64,000 nt of DNA from Aphrophora alni (Eukaryota; Arthropoda; Insecta; Hemiptera; Aphrophoridae), in contig OY740774.1 in assembly GCA_963513935.1 (NCBI GenBank), forward strand, positions 29,841,949-29,905,948. The letters run 5' to 3'. Position 1 is the first letter of the stretch. Each line of letters begins with the position of its first letter. A program made the position numbers and the translations under genes. Positions 50,276 to 64,000 of this stretch are shown here, one piece after another. The notes below the pieces were generated by a model. It searched no databases. It was not told the origin of the DNA and was given only the letters and a program-made list of their open reading frames with translations.

Positions 50276-53037
50276 TATTCGAAAAACAATTTTTACATTT
50301 TCATCTTCTAACAATATTATTTTACCAATTTGAACGTGGAATAGATTCGACTTCACTCATAATTTTAAATCATCTAGTTTAGTAAAATTAAAATAAAACA
50401 ATTTTTATACAATTGTATAAATAACGCTTAAACATACTATCTAAAACTGAAACGTTTAATGTTTTTTCTCACAAGATATACCAGTTAGAGAAAAACCTCA
50501 CATAATTTTAATTGCCCTGCATATATTATTGTACCATAATTCAAGGGATCAAGATGTGGGGGGGGGTTGTAGTTTTGTCGGTTCGTTTCAGGATGCTCTG
50601 GTTTTACAAAAATTGGAGCATACAATAAAGCATGTTGCACTTAAAGTTACCAGAAAGAGATTGATAAATGGCAATACTAGAGCTTCTAATTTATGAGCTT
50701 CAACAATATCAAGGGGATTTCTTATCAATTTTTAATTTAAAATCAATGATATAACTCCGTCCCTGAGTAAACTCATTAACGTGGAAAGATAAATGTCATT
50801 CTTCATCTTGCTAGTTAAATCCCAGCGCTACCCCTATTTCACTTCTTCCGACTTAAATGGGTCCCTGCATAATTTATTGTGAGGTTAATTCTGAGCAGAC
50901 CATTTTCGAGGCAGGCTTTTAATATGACCCTTCATATGGACACAAAACGTTCAGATCTTTTCTTAAATTTCTCGCTCAAGCTATGAACAGTTGTCTACAG
51001 CTTGGTACATTAAAAGCTGATCCTGATTCAATGCTCTACTCTATATATATGGAGGTTTTAAAAAAAGTAAATTAGACTTTGACGGTGAAGGAAATATGGG
51101 TTTCCAATATAGAATTTTTTTTTTCCATTTTAAGAAACAAAAAATCCTAAATATATTATATTCAGGAATAAGACAAAATTGGAAAGTTACTGTTGCACTA
51201 TTTCTTTCAGAAAAATCCTAAACTTAGTTTCGTTGTATGTCTAAGATTATGTGGTTTTGTCGTGATACTATATTGCATCTCACATTCAAAAATAACCTAA
51301 TTGTTTTAACAATTTTTTTCATTAAATAATATTGCAGTTTGCTCTAATTACACACTTTAACACTTCGTTGGAAATAATGATTGTTTACATTGTGTAGAAA
51401 TGTGACATCAGAAAAACTTATCACATCTATCTCTACTATATCAAGACAATTTTTCCATATATCTGCCAAAAAATAATTATAATGTATGCTTTTTTATTAA
51501 AATATAAGATACTTAAATATAGTTTATATCTAATATTTGCAATAAAGCATGTTAAATTTAAATTGTATAACTCAATTTTTACTTTGTTATAATCTTCCAC
51601 AACTCTATCCTAGCTGTCCTAAGAGTAATGCTTAATAAAACAGTCTCCAGCAACGGGAAGTAAGCAGAGTGAACTAAAAAGTAACTTAAATAATTTACTC
51701 GTCTCTGGTGAGCTTGTTTTTGAATTTAAAATTTTGACAATTAGGCTACTTCGTTGCTTTCCAGAGGAGAGTTGGATATGTCAGCATTACATGTAGAGTT
51801 AAAATATTTATATTTTAATTTAATTGTGTTCGATTTAATTTTATTTATTATGTAGATAAAAAATGGTATAAAATTATCATTAATTTTTGTTGCCTGAATT
51901 TCAATAGGTCTATGTATGACCTCAAGAACTTCTTACTTTAATTGTCTATGTCTCTGTTTGGTCGTCTGCCTCATTCTCTGAAAGATATATACTTACGGAT
52001 CGAGTTTCTCAATTACATAGTTCAGTGTCAGAACTACAGAATCAACATATAATTCTTTAAGAATTCATGTTATATACCTATGAATGAATTATGCCTATAG
52101 CTAAATGGTTGAACTATGTAATTTCAGTATAGTGGGAACACAAAATATATGATATATTTAACGGTATCTTTTAAAAAAATGAAGCAGTATTAATTAAATT
52201 TGTGTTGTGTAACTATTTTTAAAACACACAATTACCATGATTTATTGATACCTAGAAGCCTTTTTATCCCATGAAATAATCTGAAACAATAATAATGATT
52301 TTAAATAACGTGAAATAAATCTTATTTTGTGAAGTTGATGGCACAAATAAATGTAGTCAATAGACGTATTGGAAATAAATTCTGAATTAAATCAACGAAA
52401 AGATCTCATTTCAAAACGTCACTCCCTTCCTTGTGTTTACACTTCAGAGTTTCACACTTCGCTGCGTTCAGGCTTTATTACTTTCACTCAGCTTTCGTCC
52501 CAATTACACCCCTCCCACTCCCCGTCACTCCCACCCACTAGTAATTTATTTCATATTTTTTTGTACAAGAAGTAGAATAATATAAACCAATGTAGTCTAT
52601 AATACTATAAAACGATGTTAATGTTTGATCGAATTTAGTAATGAAGATCTCGACAAAAAAATAAGTTATTTATAGTCGTATTTGTGATGACCCACCTATT
52701 TACACCCACTTACTTGTAACTAAACAAAGAAAAAGTATGGTAGAATTATAAATAACAAGTAATTATTTTATAATTATTACGACCAAAAATTAAATTTGTA
52801 CATATTCTGAATTCCTTTAAGTATGCAGACTGAATAGATTTATAAATTCTGGTTATAAAGATTTTTTTAATACCTCAAGCAGAAGGTTTTTAACTATAAC
52901 TCTCTTATACTTTGAAAAATTAAAACACCATTGTATTTTTTATTAAAAGAGCAAACATTTTTTACCCCTATACATTAAGAAAGAAGGAATTCCCAAATCA
53001 CAAATATAGAACTAATAGTATTAACGATTGGAAGATT

Positions 53038-53196
53038 ATGAACCCTAATGGATATTTCGGTAACATACCTACCATCCTCACGAGGATATAAACCAATACT
53101 AAAAAAAAGTAAAGGTTTACATTTTTATAGTATTCGTTTATTTATATACCTCTGAATATGGTAGTAATGTTACCGAAATATACCTGATGGTTTATT
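53038..53196. mobile_element. Foldback element of about 158 bases
   Basis: Two inverted arms of about 58 bases (53038-53095 and 53139-53196) share a perfect core of 14 bases, TATTTCGGTAACAT, and most flanking positions, with about 43 bases between them. There is no counterpart in the left arm, so it is an insertion later than the inverted duplication. Confidence 0.7.
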
Positions 53197-53689
53197 AAAT
53201 TTATAAGATTGAGTTAGTATTTATTTTTTTTTTGGTTTGGGGATTACATTTCTCATATTTTTATTAACAACAAGGTTCATTGGATAGCCCTTATACAGTA
53301 TTTGTAAATTTGATTTTTTTTGAGGAAACAAAACAGCCTTCATTTTGATGTAATCAAATAAATTCTTGATTTTCACAATACGTAAATTTGTTGTTATAAA
53401 ATACGTCATTAATTAAAAACATTCAAATTTTATTGAAATATGAATATTTAACGACCAATCCCCAATCCCGTTTTCAATCTTGAAAGTATTAAAAAAACTA
53501 TTGTTCAGAAATAATTTCTGTGACCGCTGTCATTAAAAACTGACAATCAATGAATAATTATTATTTCCATCGTTTAAATTTTTGCTGATTTTTGTTTAGT
53601 TTTAGTGAACGGTGTGTGAGTAATTTTGTACTATTTAGTTTCACTCTATTGGTGCAACTATTAAATCTGATAAAAGCCCATTATAAAAA

Positions 53690-56110
53690 AACACCGAATT
53701 ATGATACAGTAATTATAAATATTTAAATTTTTTAACTTTTCCAAATTTTTAGGAAGAAGAACAAAAAATTGGACTCCTTATAAAACCGTATAGAGTTCGT
53801 AAATACAATTTTTTTTTTAATTATTGTGTTTTAATATTCATTCAAAACAAAAATAGAACCGTCATATTTTATTTACAGCTTTTACATATAAACTGTATTT
53901 TTATTAAACCTAACCTTAACAAAATTGCTATTTGTATTCAATAAAATACCTTCTGTATTTAGTTTATCTTCATTTATCAAATATAATTATGTTAGCTTCA
54001 TATTTATATATTTTCATCTAATCTCAATATGGAAAAATAAAGTTTCAAAACATAAAACTTTCTCTTATTAATAAACGGGAGGAAAAAATATCAATACTGC
54101 AGTTACGAAAGCTATCGCTATTTTGTTCGGTACACCCAGCACAATTTTGGGCGTGTGGACGACTGTAACGACCTCTAACGAGCTTCACTGTGACCTGACC
54201 ACGTAACTTCCCTCCAGCTACCCTTTCAAACCTCCATCCTCATTGATATTGTCCCTTTACATCATTCAGAGAATACCCTAAAATAGGATTGCCATTATAT
54301 TCATTATAACCAACCTTAATCATATAGTTATGACTGAACACTAAACTAAACGACGTAAAACCCCGTCAATAGGTCGTGTAACATGTGGTTACCTCCTCTC
54401 GCCTACAACTTCAAATATTGAAGAAAATCAGTTTCAAGAACTAAATTAGAAACGAAATTAAAATTTAGAACAATGTCAGTAGGCCAGGGTTTTGCTATCA
54501 CTAAATACCCAAAATCAACTATCTACAAGTATAACGAAATGAAATGCATTTAATTCAACTGAAAACTTTCTTACATTATTATATTAGGTTTTCTGTCTGC
54601 CGGTACGTGATGCTACATTAAAACTTTTCACACACAAAATGAAAATTATTTTTATCTTCTTTGACTGCGATATTTAGAGATCTTTGCCTCCTAATTCTTA
54701 CGTAAGGAACTGCCATCTGTAAACGCCCCACCAGCCCTAACACTTTTAGGAAATGCGTAAATGAAGGGGTTCATGGGTAAGGTCTTCATCAATCTGTTAC
54801 CCTACAAAACTTTGTCCAGTCCTTTTATGAATTATTGCATCGTATTTCACTAATAGATATTGTGGAGTCCTGTTGCACTCTTGGGAAAATCTCCATGTCC
54901 CATCACTTTCTATTCCGATGCTACTAAAGTGTGCCCAGAGTCTACAATGCTGGTGTCAGAGAACCCTGTCAGCATTTGCAGATCTACCCTAGCCTCTTCT
55001 CAGTAGGTTATCAATCCCGCTATATTGTCCTAATGCCAAGTGAGGGAATATTCTTCCAGGTTCCTGAAGTCTCTCTGGTCTGTCTTCCTATCCTTATTAC
55101 TTCTGCATACTTCATTTTATCATCAAGTTCTATTACGGTGCCATTTTTGTCTGTTCCAGTCCTTACTTATATTCTCCCCCCCACGTAAATGAGTAACTAT
55201 CTCATTAGTAGGCGATATTTAAGGTCAATATAATAAAATATTCTACCGTAAAATGTGTAAGTTATATTATGCGTCAAATAAACCTATGTTTGCTGATCGA
55301 ATATTAATCATAATTTTCAATAAAATGTATATGAAAAGATTAAATGTATTATTAAAATATAAAATATAATTTCAAAATGACTATGGATTGAAATTAACGG
55401 AATATCAAATAACATTAAAACGATCTTTTCTCTCCAAATTGTCAGGTAATGTTTGACTAATTATTTATCATTTCATTTAAAAAAAATTGTATTAGTTGAT
55501 ACATTTACTTTTTAAAAACAACAACCAATAGATATAAACAAAACCTACTTAGTATACAAGATGTAACGTATAATCAACTTGTATTTTAAACATTAATTTG
55601 TTCTCTTTGAAACGAGTTCCATTGCTGTAAAGAAGACACACAGATGCTGCTATTAAAAACAGTATTTAACGAACCGGAAACTGCGGTGAGATTTCGCATG
55701 AAAGATTTTGTGCAATGCTGATGTTTCTTTTGCTAAATGCTCAGGGTTTTTAATGCAATTAATGAAAACGGGAACTGAAATAAAATAAATATAAAAGTCA
55801 AGAACATAGAACGAAATATGGTTTTTAATTAATAACTCTTTTAACAGAAATAAAGTTAAAATAAACTATTTTTAAATGTAATTTGTGTAAAATAATTCTA
55901 ATTAATTTCGCCTAGGAAAGATCGCCAATTTTTTTATGTACTAGGTTTCGTATCTTTTCTAAAAATGTGCAATCCTCATAGATATAAAACTAGTCGATGG
56001 GGATAATCATGAACCAGCCATAATCATTTCCAGCCACGACAGAAAATATAATACAATCGGAACTTCTAAATTTGTTTCCCAAAAGTTAATTTCTTGGCGC
56101 ATGTAGGAAA
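53690..56110 (+). repeat. Best-conserved block of the repeat unit, copy III
   Basis: Counterpart of 7.06-9.43 kb. Similarity continues past 55.99 kb to about 56.25 kb against 6.83-7.06 kb on the minus strand. The G+C-richer core at 54.69-55.19 kb includes an 85-codon frame (54931-55188) that has no equivalent in copy I, so I do not call it a gene. The part at 54.1-54.3 kb is the segment shared by all three copies. Confidence 0.75.
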
Positions 56111-56668
56111 ATTGACAGATCGTTGTGTGTTATTCAATGGGGTACGTTTGTTAAAACAGTTTAACACACGTTTTTCGAATTAACACAATATTAATTAGCC
56201 TTGACAGAGCCGGTAGTTGTACATGTGTGAACGAGCTACTACTCTCCGCGTTCGCGTTCATCAATCAACCATGCAGGACCTCATGATTATATGAATGTCA
56301 CTGGGAGGACTGGATTCGAAATTACATTTTACTAATAATTTTGATACTTGTCATAGTAGAGAGGTGGGCTTTTTACCATTGCATGTAGTATTCAAATCTG
56401 AAAAGTTGTATTTAGTTTGATGTTTTATAAGTTGTATAATAAACAAGATATGATTTGAAAAAAGTTTATGATCACCATTTTTACATTTCTATTTAGATTA
56501 TGCTGAATTTAAATAAGGATCTACTATATAATTACATTTACTATGTAATTCCCCATAGTAAATGTCAATTTGTATATTACAATTATTGTGTTCGATATCG
56601 TGCTTAAACGCCGTCGAAAGGACTGCAAGTCGTAAATCAGATTTTCGGTTTCCTGAGTCCATGAAAAG

Positions 56669-56688
56669 TTTTTTTTTTTTTTTTTTTT
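56669..56688 (+). repeat. Poly-T run, about 20 bases
   Basis: Uninterrupted T run in the weakly aligned part of the right arm. Confidence 0.85.
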
Positions 56689-59157
56689 AGTGATTATAAA
56701 TTGTAGTCTATAATTTATTAGTAATATTATGTAAATAGCAATTTTGAATGATATTGGCCTTACCTAATACAAACTATGTAATTCTTTTGGTCCCTAAAAT
56801 CTTCTTTTTTCCCATCCCTTGTGGCAGTTTAGTCGGGGACACGTTATCACCATCCTCTACTGTCTATATTTAGTTTGGGCATTACCTCCTTTCTAATCTT
56901 TCTTGTTTTCTATTTACTATAATCTCTATCCGTGTTGTACGCGGACGCTCTTTGTTTCTTTTCCCATAATGTTTTACTTCCTTCGCTTTTCGAAGGAAGA
57001 TTTTCTTACGACATTCTACTTACAAGACCATAAAAATTGGATGTACACTCATTTTATTTCTTCAGTTAAGGGTTCAAAATTTTTCTCTTCGTGTTTTATT
57101 TCTTTCCATGATCATTTTTGTTTATTATTTAGATCTTATCAAATACTGTAAAATATATTGTGTGTAATTTCATGATTTTATTCTTGTTAAAATAAGGACC
57201 TTACAATAAAACAGATTTTTAACAAGATTATCATATTTACATTTTATTTAATGTAATCGTTAATTATATACAATTAAATTTACATAATTTACAATAATAT
57301 GAGGCTAAACTAACTCATATAAAGTTAGAAGAGTTAATTCAGATCTTGGCTTACACATGTTAAATGTAACTTAAATGCTTAACCGTGGAAATATATATTT
57401 TCAATCTAATACAATTTAAGTACAGGTTTAATTTCGCAGGGGACAACTCCGGAAGCCACAACAATGTTTTGTAAAGTTGACAATAAAGTCAAATTGCAGA
57501 AACAAGTGAACAGTTGCGTTAAGAGCGGTGTTAATTTGTTTTGTAATTTATTAGTTCTTCATTGTAGAACCTGAAGGAGGATATAACATTCTATTAAACC
57601 TTAGTCTTAGAAATTTGTTTTAAATGCATCCATTACTTTATGTTTATAGTGTAAGATATACGAAATCGTATGAAAATAGATACACTAAATATATTGTTCG
57701 GTAGACATTAGAAATACATTTTAATAAATATTTTTCGATTTTAAATTGACCAAAATATATATTTTGTTTGTAGAGAGAAACAATTTCTTTTATGGGAATT
57801 AGAATTTTATGTAGTTTTAAATTTTTTAACAAAACATACGAATCTAATTTAAATGTATTAAAACATCAAATTAAAGAATATTAAATTTTTTTTACAATTT
57901 CTCATATATTTTTTTTTTAATTTTGTACAATCTCAACTTATTCTGTTAAAGGTCAAAATTAATTGAAAATTATTGCCCTTTTATGTACAGTAAAATATGT
58001 AAAAAAACCTTTCTGTGAGAAGAAATGTGTCGATTGGACCAAAAATCTTTTGTTTTTCAAGTTATTTTCCTGAAAATATTTATGGGACTTTTTTGTCTAC
58101 AACAATTTTCATATGGATATTTTTTGGAAATTTTTGTTTATGCTATATTTAATGTGACATACACAAGAAAGACTTCGTACACCAGGTGAAATTGAATTGA
58201 GGTAACTCAGAGAGTGTGATGACCGAAAACATTCCTCATTAGTAAGTGACATCTTGGTCAGTTCATATGGTATTGAAAAAGACATTGTATTTAGTTGTAT
58301 ACTATATAGAAAGGTCATCTTCACAATTGACTTTAAAATAAATTAAATACTTTTGAAATTATTCAAAGGGAACTAGGATTATAAAACAAAAATTTAATTT
58401 TACTTCTTTATATTTTTTTATAAAATTGCATATTTAGACAATTATCGAGAGATAAAAAGACGTTACTTGGTTCTTTGGGGATGGTTCTTTTAGTTTTCTT
58501 AAATAGTATGGTCAAGTAAATGTACTTGTAAAAATTTGTGGGAGCAAATGAATAGCTTTGATAAGAAACTACTTTGGAGTAATATAAAAACAGTTTAAAA
58601 TGAATATTTTCGATGTTCAAGATATTTTGAAACTAAAATTTCTAAATAATTTGTTATATCACCACACATCTTTCTACCTTTGATTTACCGATGCATCACA
58701 ATAAACTGAAATTAGTTACATATTTAGGTTTTGACGGAAATATTTTTGGGAAAAACCTGGGTTGATTGTATAATATCAACCTGAAATCCTCTCTAGTGGT
58801 TAAGTTTTTTGTCGTAGTATTCGTGTAAAGTTAAATTAGTTGTTACATAAACTTGAATATTTATCTCCATTACTATTCTTTCATCGGCACTCGCACATTA
58901 TCTCACAATTAATTACAATTTGGTGTAGAATAGCAGGATCAAATAATTTAGTTCAGTTAACTTAACATCAACGATCTATCTATATCCCGTTATCTTAAGG
59001 TTCGTGACAAAATTCCTCTTTTATTATTGCTTTCAAGGAATATTCAATAAATAAAAGTTACAAACAAAAATATCCTTCTTGATTTTGAAAACATATTACT
59101 TTAAAACTTATCTATAAACACGAACTCAATCACTACGGACACAAAAACAAACAAAGA

Positions 59158-59159
<2 letters not shown>

Positions 59160-59188
<29 letters not shown>

Positions 59189-59189
59189 A
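59160..59189. repeat. (TA)n microsatellite, 30 bases
   Basis: Pure alternating TA. Confidence 0.95.
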
Positions 59190-62100
59190 CCTACGTTTAT
59201 TTAAAAGGCATTTTTTGTTTGTGGATTTTTTGTAAATGAAACTTTTGTTACATGATCCTGAGTAATTAGGCTATCATCAGCATTCACACATTCTCTCATA
59301 TTTGTATTTTACCATCATTTTAAAACCACAAGAGTTATATTGAAATAGAAAATTACTTTAAAATGTTATTACTTAATAAAAATAATAAATTGTATAAAAA
59401 CATTATATTTAACATACAATTCTACTTGTCCTTTAAAAATGTTTAGTTATCAGTATTTGAAAATTGAAGTAGCATAATTTGGAATAATTCAAAACAAAAC
59501 TGCTAGTTTGCCACATTATAATTTTATTAAAGATATGGTAATGTTGATAGCTTATTAGAATAGTGATTTTATTATTTCTTGCAAAAAAGAATAGTCTAAA
59601 ATTCAGACAAACGTAGAAGTACAACATTCCATATACTTTGCCCCCTCCGTCCCATTTCAAAATGTTTAGATAGTAAAAAACATTATAATTATTTTTAAAG
59701 TTTTTATGTAATCGTTATATACTCGTATACTAAAAATTCTAGATTTTTCCTTGAATTAGTCGTCCTATTTCAAAGATGCTACAGTATATGATTACAGCTT
59801 TATCGCAGCCTGCATCATCGTCAAATCTACACAAACACTAAACATTTACTTAACACCACATTTAATTTAAACACTTATTAACGTTAAGTGCCACTTTTGG
59901 TTCGTGGGTTGTCGTAAAACATTTTAGCCATGTGTTGAGATTATGGGATACTTTTAGTTTCCGGAAGTTTATAGTTATTCAGCCATGAACTTTGTCCTGT
60001 GTAACTGATGTGGGTCTGTGTGGTTTATTTTTTAATGAAGCTATTATGTTGTAAATATCATTTGAGTCGTAGTTGAATTTATCATTACGTAATGAATCTG
60101 GATTTTTTGAATTGGTCGTAAATGCTAAATTAGTTAATAAAAAAATAATCTTTAAGTCGAAATCTTGGATAAGATTAAATATAAGATAGAACATTGTTTA
60201 TATTTACATATGAAATTGTCCTAAAGGAAACTTTTATTCCTATATGCGTTTTTGTGGCACCTAAATTGCAAACAAATTATTTTCTTTAAATTCAACGTAT
60301 ATAAATAATTGAAGTTAAACACAGCAACTAGTTTTTAACCTAAAAATATTGCACATAGTACATTGGAAATGGATATTCAGGAACGGTCTGTATATAAATT
60401 GATTACAATGAAATGTAAACACACTTTATATATAAGTTAATTATACAAAATGGTAACATTTAAAAGTTTCGACAACAATATTAGTTAGTTTTTTGTGTTC
60501 TTTTTGGCTTAATCGGTACCGTTTTTATTCCGATTTTTTTATTACGCACTGGTTTTTTGTAAAGTTTTCATAAGCTTTTAAATTGTAAACTATTAAATAT
60601 TAGACTAAAGAGTATAGGAGATAATATATTTTTCTTTTACTTTATATTATTTTGTTTGGAATATATCAAAGTTGATCTTAATTTTGTATAGATTACTTAT
60701 TTCATTAAATACTTAAATATATGTGGTATTAAACTAAGCATTGAAAAATACAATATAAGCAATAATTTTCAAAAATGTATTGTTTATTAAAATTTGTAAT
60801 ATTTATTGGAATTTTTCTTTTCCAAAGCCATATTAGATTTTTATTATTATTATTTTTTTATGTAACTTTAATTCAAAGACAATTTATCTGAAACGGGAGA
60901 ATTCAGCTTGATCGATAATTACTACCTGAAAATGCTTTGAAGATTTCGTACTATAACAGGCATAGTTTATTTGACACTAATTTCTTTTTATGTAAAAAAA
61001 GGTCTTATTATTTTTACAGTGAAATACTTTTTTCGAAGTCGGAATTCCTTATGATGTAAAATAGATATTGAATGAGAATAATTTAATGCAACAAGAGTTT
61101 ATATTTTACACAAATTTTGGCAATAAACTTAGTGCAATATTCGTCAATATTAAAGCTTAAGGATTGCACGAGTAGGGTTCATTATCTTAATATTTAAGCC
61201 CTTATAAAATATAAGACGTAAGGGGTCGAATAAGGGATGTATTGTTATAACTCTAATATTGAAATTTTTATATGGGAAAGTAAGGATTACCAACGTAATA
61301 TCACTCCTCTATGTTTTTTGAAAGCATTGTGACAAAATAATCTGTCTTCTGTTACGGTTGCATTTTTATTAGAATGTAAGAAAATCTATAAAGATCTTTA
61401 GTCGTACAGTATTAATAACATGAATAATGCAATTTTTAAAAGTACCTCATGTTTTTTCCTAAAAAATAATAATAGGTTATTAATTATATTAAAAAATACC
61501 ATATATAATTTAAAAAGAATATTAATTGTGGGTGTTTATAAATATAATTCTTACAGTTATAAAAAACAAAAATAGAAAATAGTGAACTTTAAACTTGGTA
61601 TTTTATGCTTATAGCAATATCAAAACTGTTGTATTATATTTAAAATTATATATTTTAATTAATAAAGATGGTGCTTGAAAATTTTTATAGAAATACTTTT
61701 TCAATCAAATTTACTCTTTAGTATGTATATTACAATATAATGCTTCAAACCTGTAACAGCTGAACCAATTTTCATGAAATCCTGCTATTCTTTTTACAGC
61801 AGTACGTAAAAAAACAAGATTTTGGATTCCTACATTTTGTACATATTATTCATAACTTATCATAATTTTATAAACAGTATTTGAATAAATTTAAAATGTA
61901 GTAAAGTAACAAAAAAAAATTCCGAAATTACCTTAATTTTACATTGTAGAAAACAAATTCAAAACGGCCGGTAATCAATTTGTATGTGAATCTGTTTCCG
62001 TTTGATTTTTTTGTGAAAACATCGGAATATGTTTTTTTTACTAATTTTTGGCTAAATTATATTTTAATATGGTCGCGCAAAAAACCTTTTGTCCGTCATC

Positions 62101-62232
62101 GCAATATAACGTAGGAAGAAAAGAACACCTACCCTTTGAATACTCTTATAGCGTCAGAGTGGAAAAGAACAAATCGTGGTAAAGAGAGACCTGATTATTA
62201 AAGTATTCAAGTAATTAAATAGTCTATTAAAC

Positions 62233-62590
62233 ATTTACATTTGATATTTTTTCTCGTAATATTTACTAATACACGTTTAGATATATTTATGTCTCGATAT
62301 AAAAGTATATCGAACATGTCATTGGTTCGTTACGAATTTAATACGAAAAGGGAAAAACATACAATTTCGTTCAGTTAGTTATATTCATTGCCTCAAATGT
62401 CGAACTTACAATCCTTGTTGACATTATAGTTCTACTAAACTTAAGTTCTGGAACTAAAACTTGTTATGATATTCCTTCCATTTTCTTGTATTAAATTCAG
62501 CTAACGAACCAATACATGTTTCGATATACTTTTATTTCGGAATAAATATATCTCAAAGGTTAATTATTACGAGAAAAATATCAAAATGTT
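62233..62590. mobile_element. Foldback element of about 358 bases
   Basis: Inverted arms of about 130 bases (62233-62365 and 62465-62590) flank about 95 bases of unique sequence. The longest shared blocks are ATAAAAGTATATCG and ATTGGTTCGTTA. The similarity between the two arms of the large inverted duplication stops at its left edge. No open frame lies inside. Confidence 0.8.

Positions 62591-64000
<1,410 letters not shown>

Larger units (their letters stand above)
45400..52500 (+). repeat. Second unit of the direct duplication, with insertion
   Basis: Counterpart of 39.05-44.92 kb. The offset between units jumps from about 6.2-6.35 kb (left part) to about 9.0-9.1 kb (right part), which shows an insertion of about 2.8 kb between roughly 46.7 and 49.5 kb. 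From 51.4 kb on, the unit is also the inner end of the right arm of the inverted duplication, so the direct and inverted duplications share sequence. Confidence 0.75.
51400..62240 (+). repeat. Right arm of the large inverted duplication
   Basis: This is the partner of 0.31-11.97 kb in opposite orientation. The best preserved parts are 53.69-56.1 kb and 61.0-62.2 kb, where unbroken similarity can be followed for more than 1 kb. Between 56.3 and 59.4 kb similarity is hard to follow. The arm carries its own later insertions: a foldback element at 53.04-53.20 kb with no counterpart in the left arm, and a second one at 62.23-62.59 kb exactly where the alignment stops. It holds no intact open frame. 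Shared frames such as that at 54.93-55.19 kb are not preserved as coding in the other arm, so the duplicated unit appears non-coding at this stage of decay. Confidence 0.8.

Overview
This window looks like gene-poor, intergenic or heterochromatin-like DNA of an arthropod, most likely an insect. It is about 70% A+T, has eukaryotic (AT)n and (GA)n microsatellites, a decayed mariner transposase, foldback/MITE-type elements and a long minisatellite. I found no intact protein-coding gene, rRNA, tRNA, operon, ribosome-binding site or CRISPR array. Almost all open frames longer than 60 codons are AT-rich chance frames or lie inside repeats. The species cannot be named from the sequence alone.

The main result is architectural. 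The left 12 kb (about 0.31-11.97 kb) and the right 11 kb (about 51.4-62.24 kb) are reverse-complement copies of each other. They stay collinear at many anchor points, and the sum of paired coordinates stays near 62.6-63.4 kb. This is an old, diverged inverted duplication with a spacer of about 39 kb. A third, partial copy of part of the unit lies at about 28.96-33.97 kb, in the same orientation as the right arm. Just inside the right arm, 39.05-44.92 kb and 45.40-52.5 kb form a direct (head-to-tail) duplication. Its second copy holds an insertion of about 2.8 kb that starts next to a 35-base poly-T run. One stretch of about 165 bases in this duplication (41.00-41.16 and 50.11-50.27 kb) is much better conserved than its flanks.

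Smaller elements are laid over this frame: a mariner relic (19.96-20.86 kb), a possible second transposase relic (29.86-30.03 kb), a possible fragment of a tyrosine-recombinase-like gene (4.54-4.83 kb, minus strand), and four palindromic or foldback elements (4.53-4.65, 9.43-9.64, 53.04-53.20 and 62.23-62.59 kb). Eight copies of a short motif (GAWGAT - hairpin - GAAAC) are confined to the left 20 kb. It resembles the two conserved boxes of a hammerhead ribozyme but lacks the exact core. A minisatellite of about 1.9 kb (25.39-27.28 kb, 48-50 base unit, with a higher-order pattern) lies near the middle, and a (GA)n tract runs off the right end.

Only weak candidates exist for host genes: two open frames that could be exons (12.16-12.42 kb minus strand, 27.41-27.56 kb plus strand) and a TATA/initiator pair at 38.2 kb. 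All alignments were made by eye. Boundaries are good to some tens of bases at best, and percentages are approximate.
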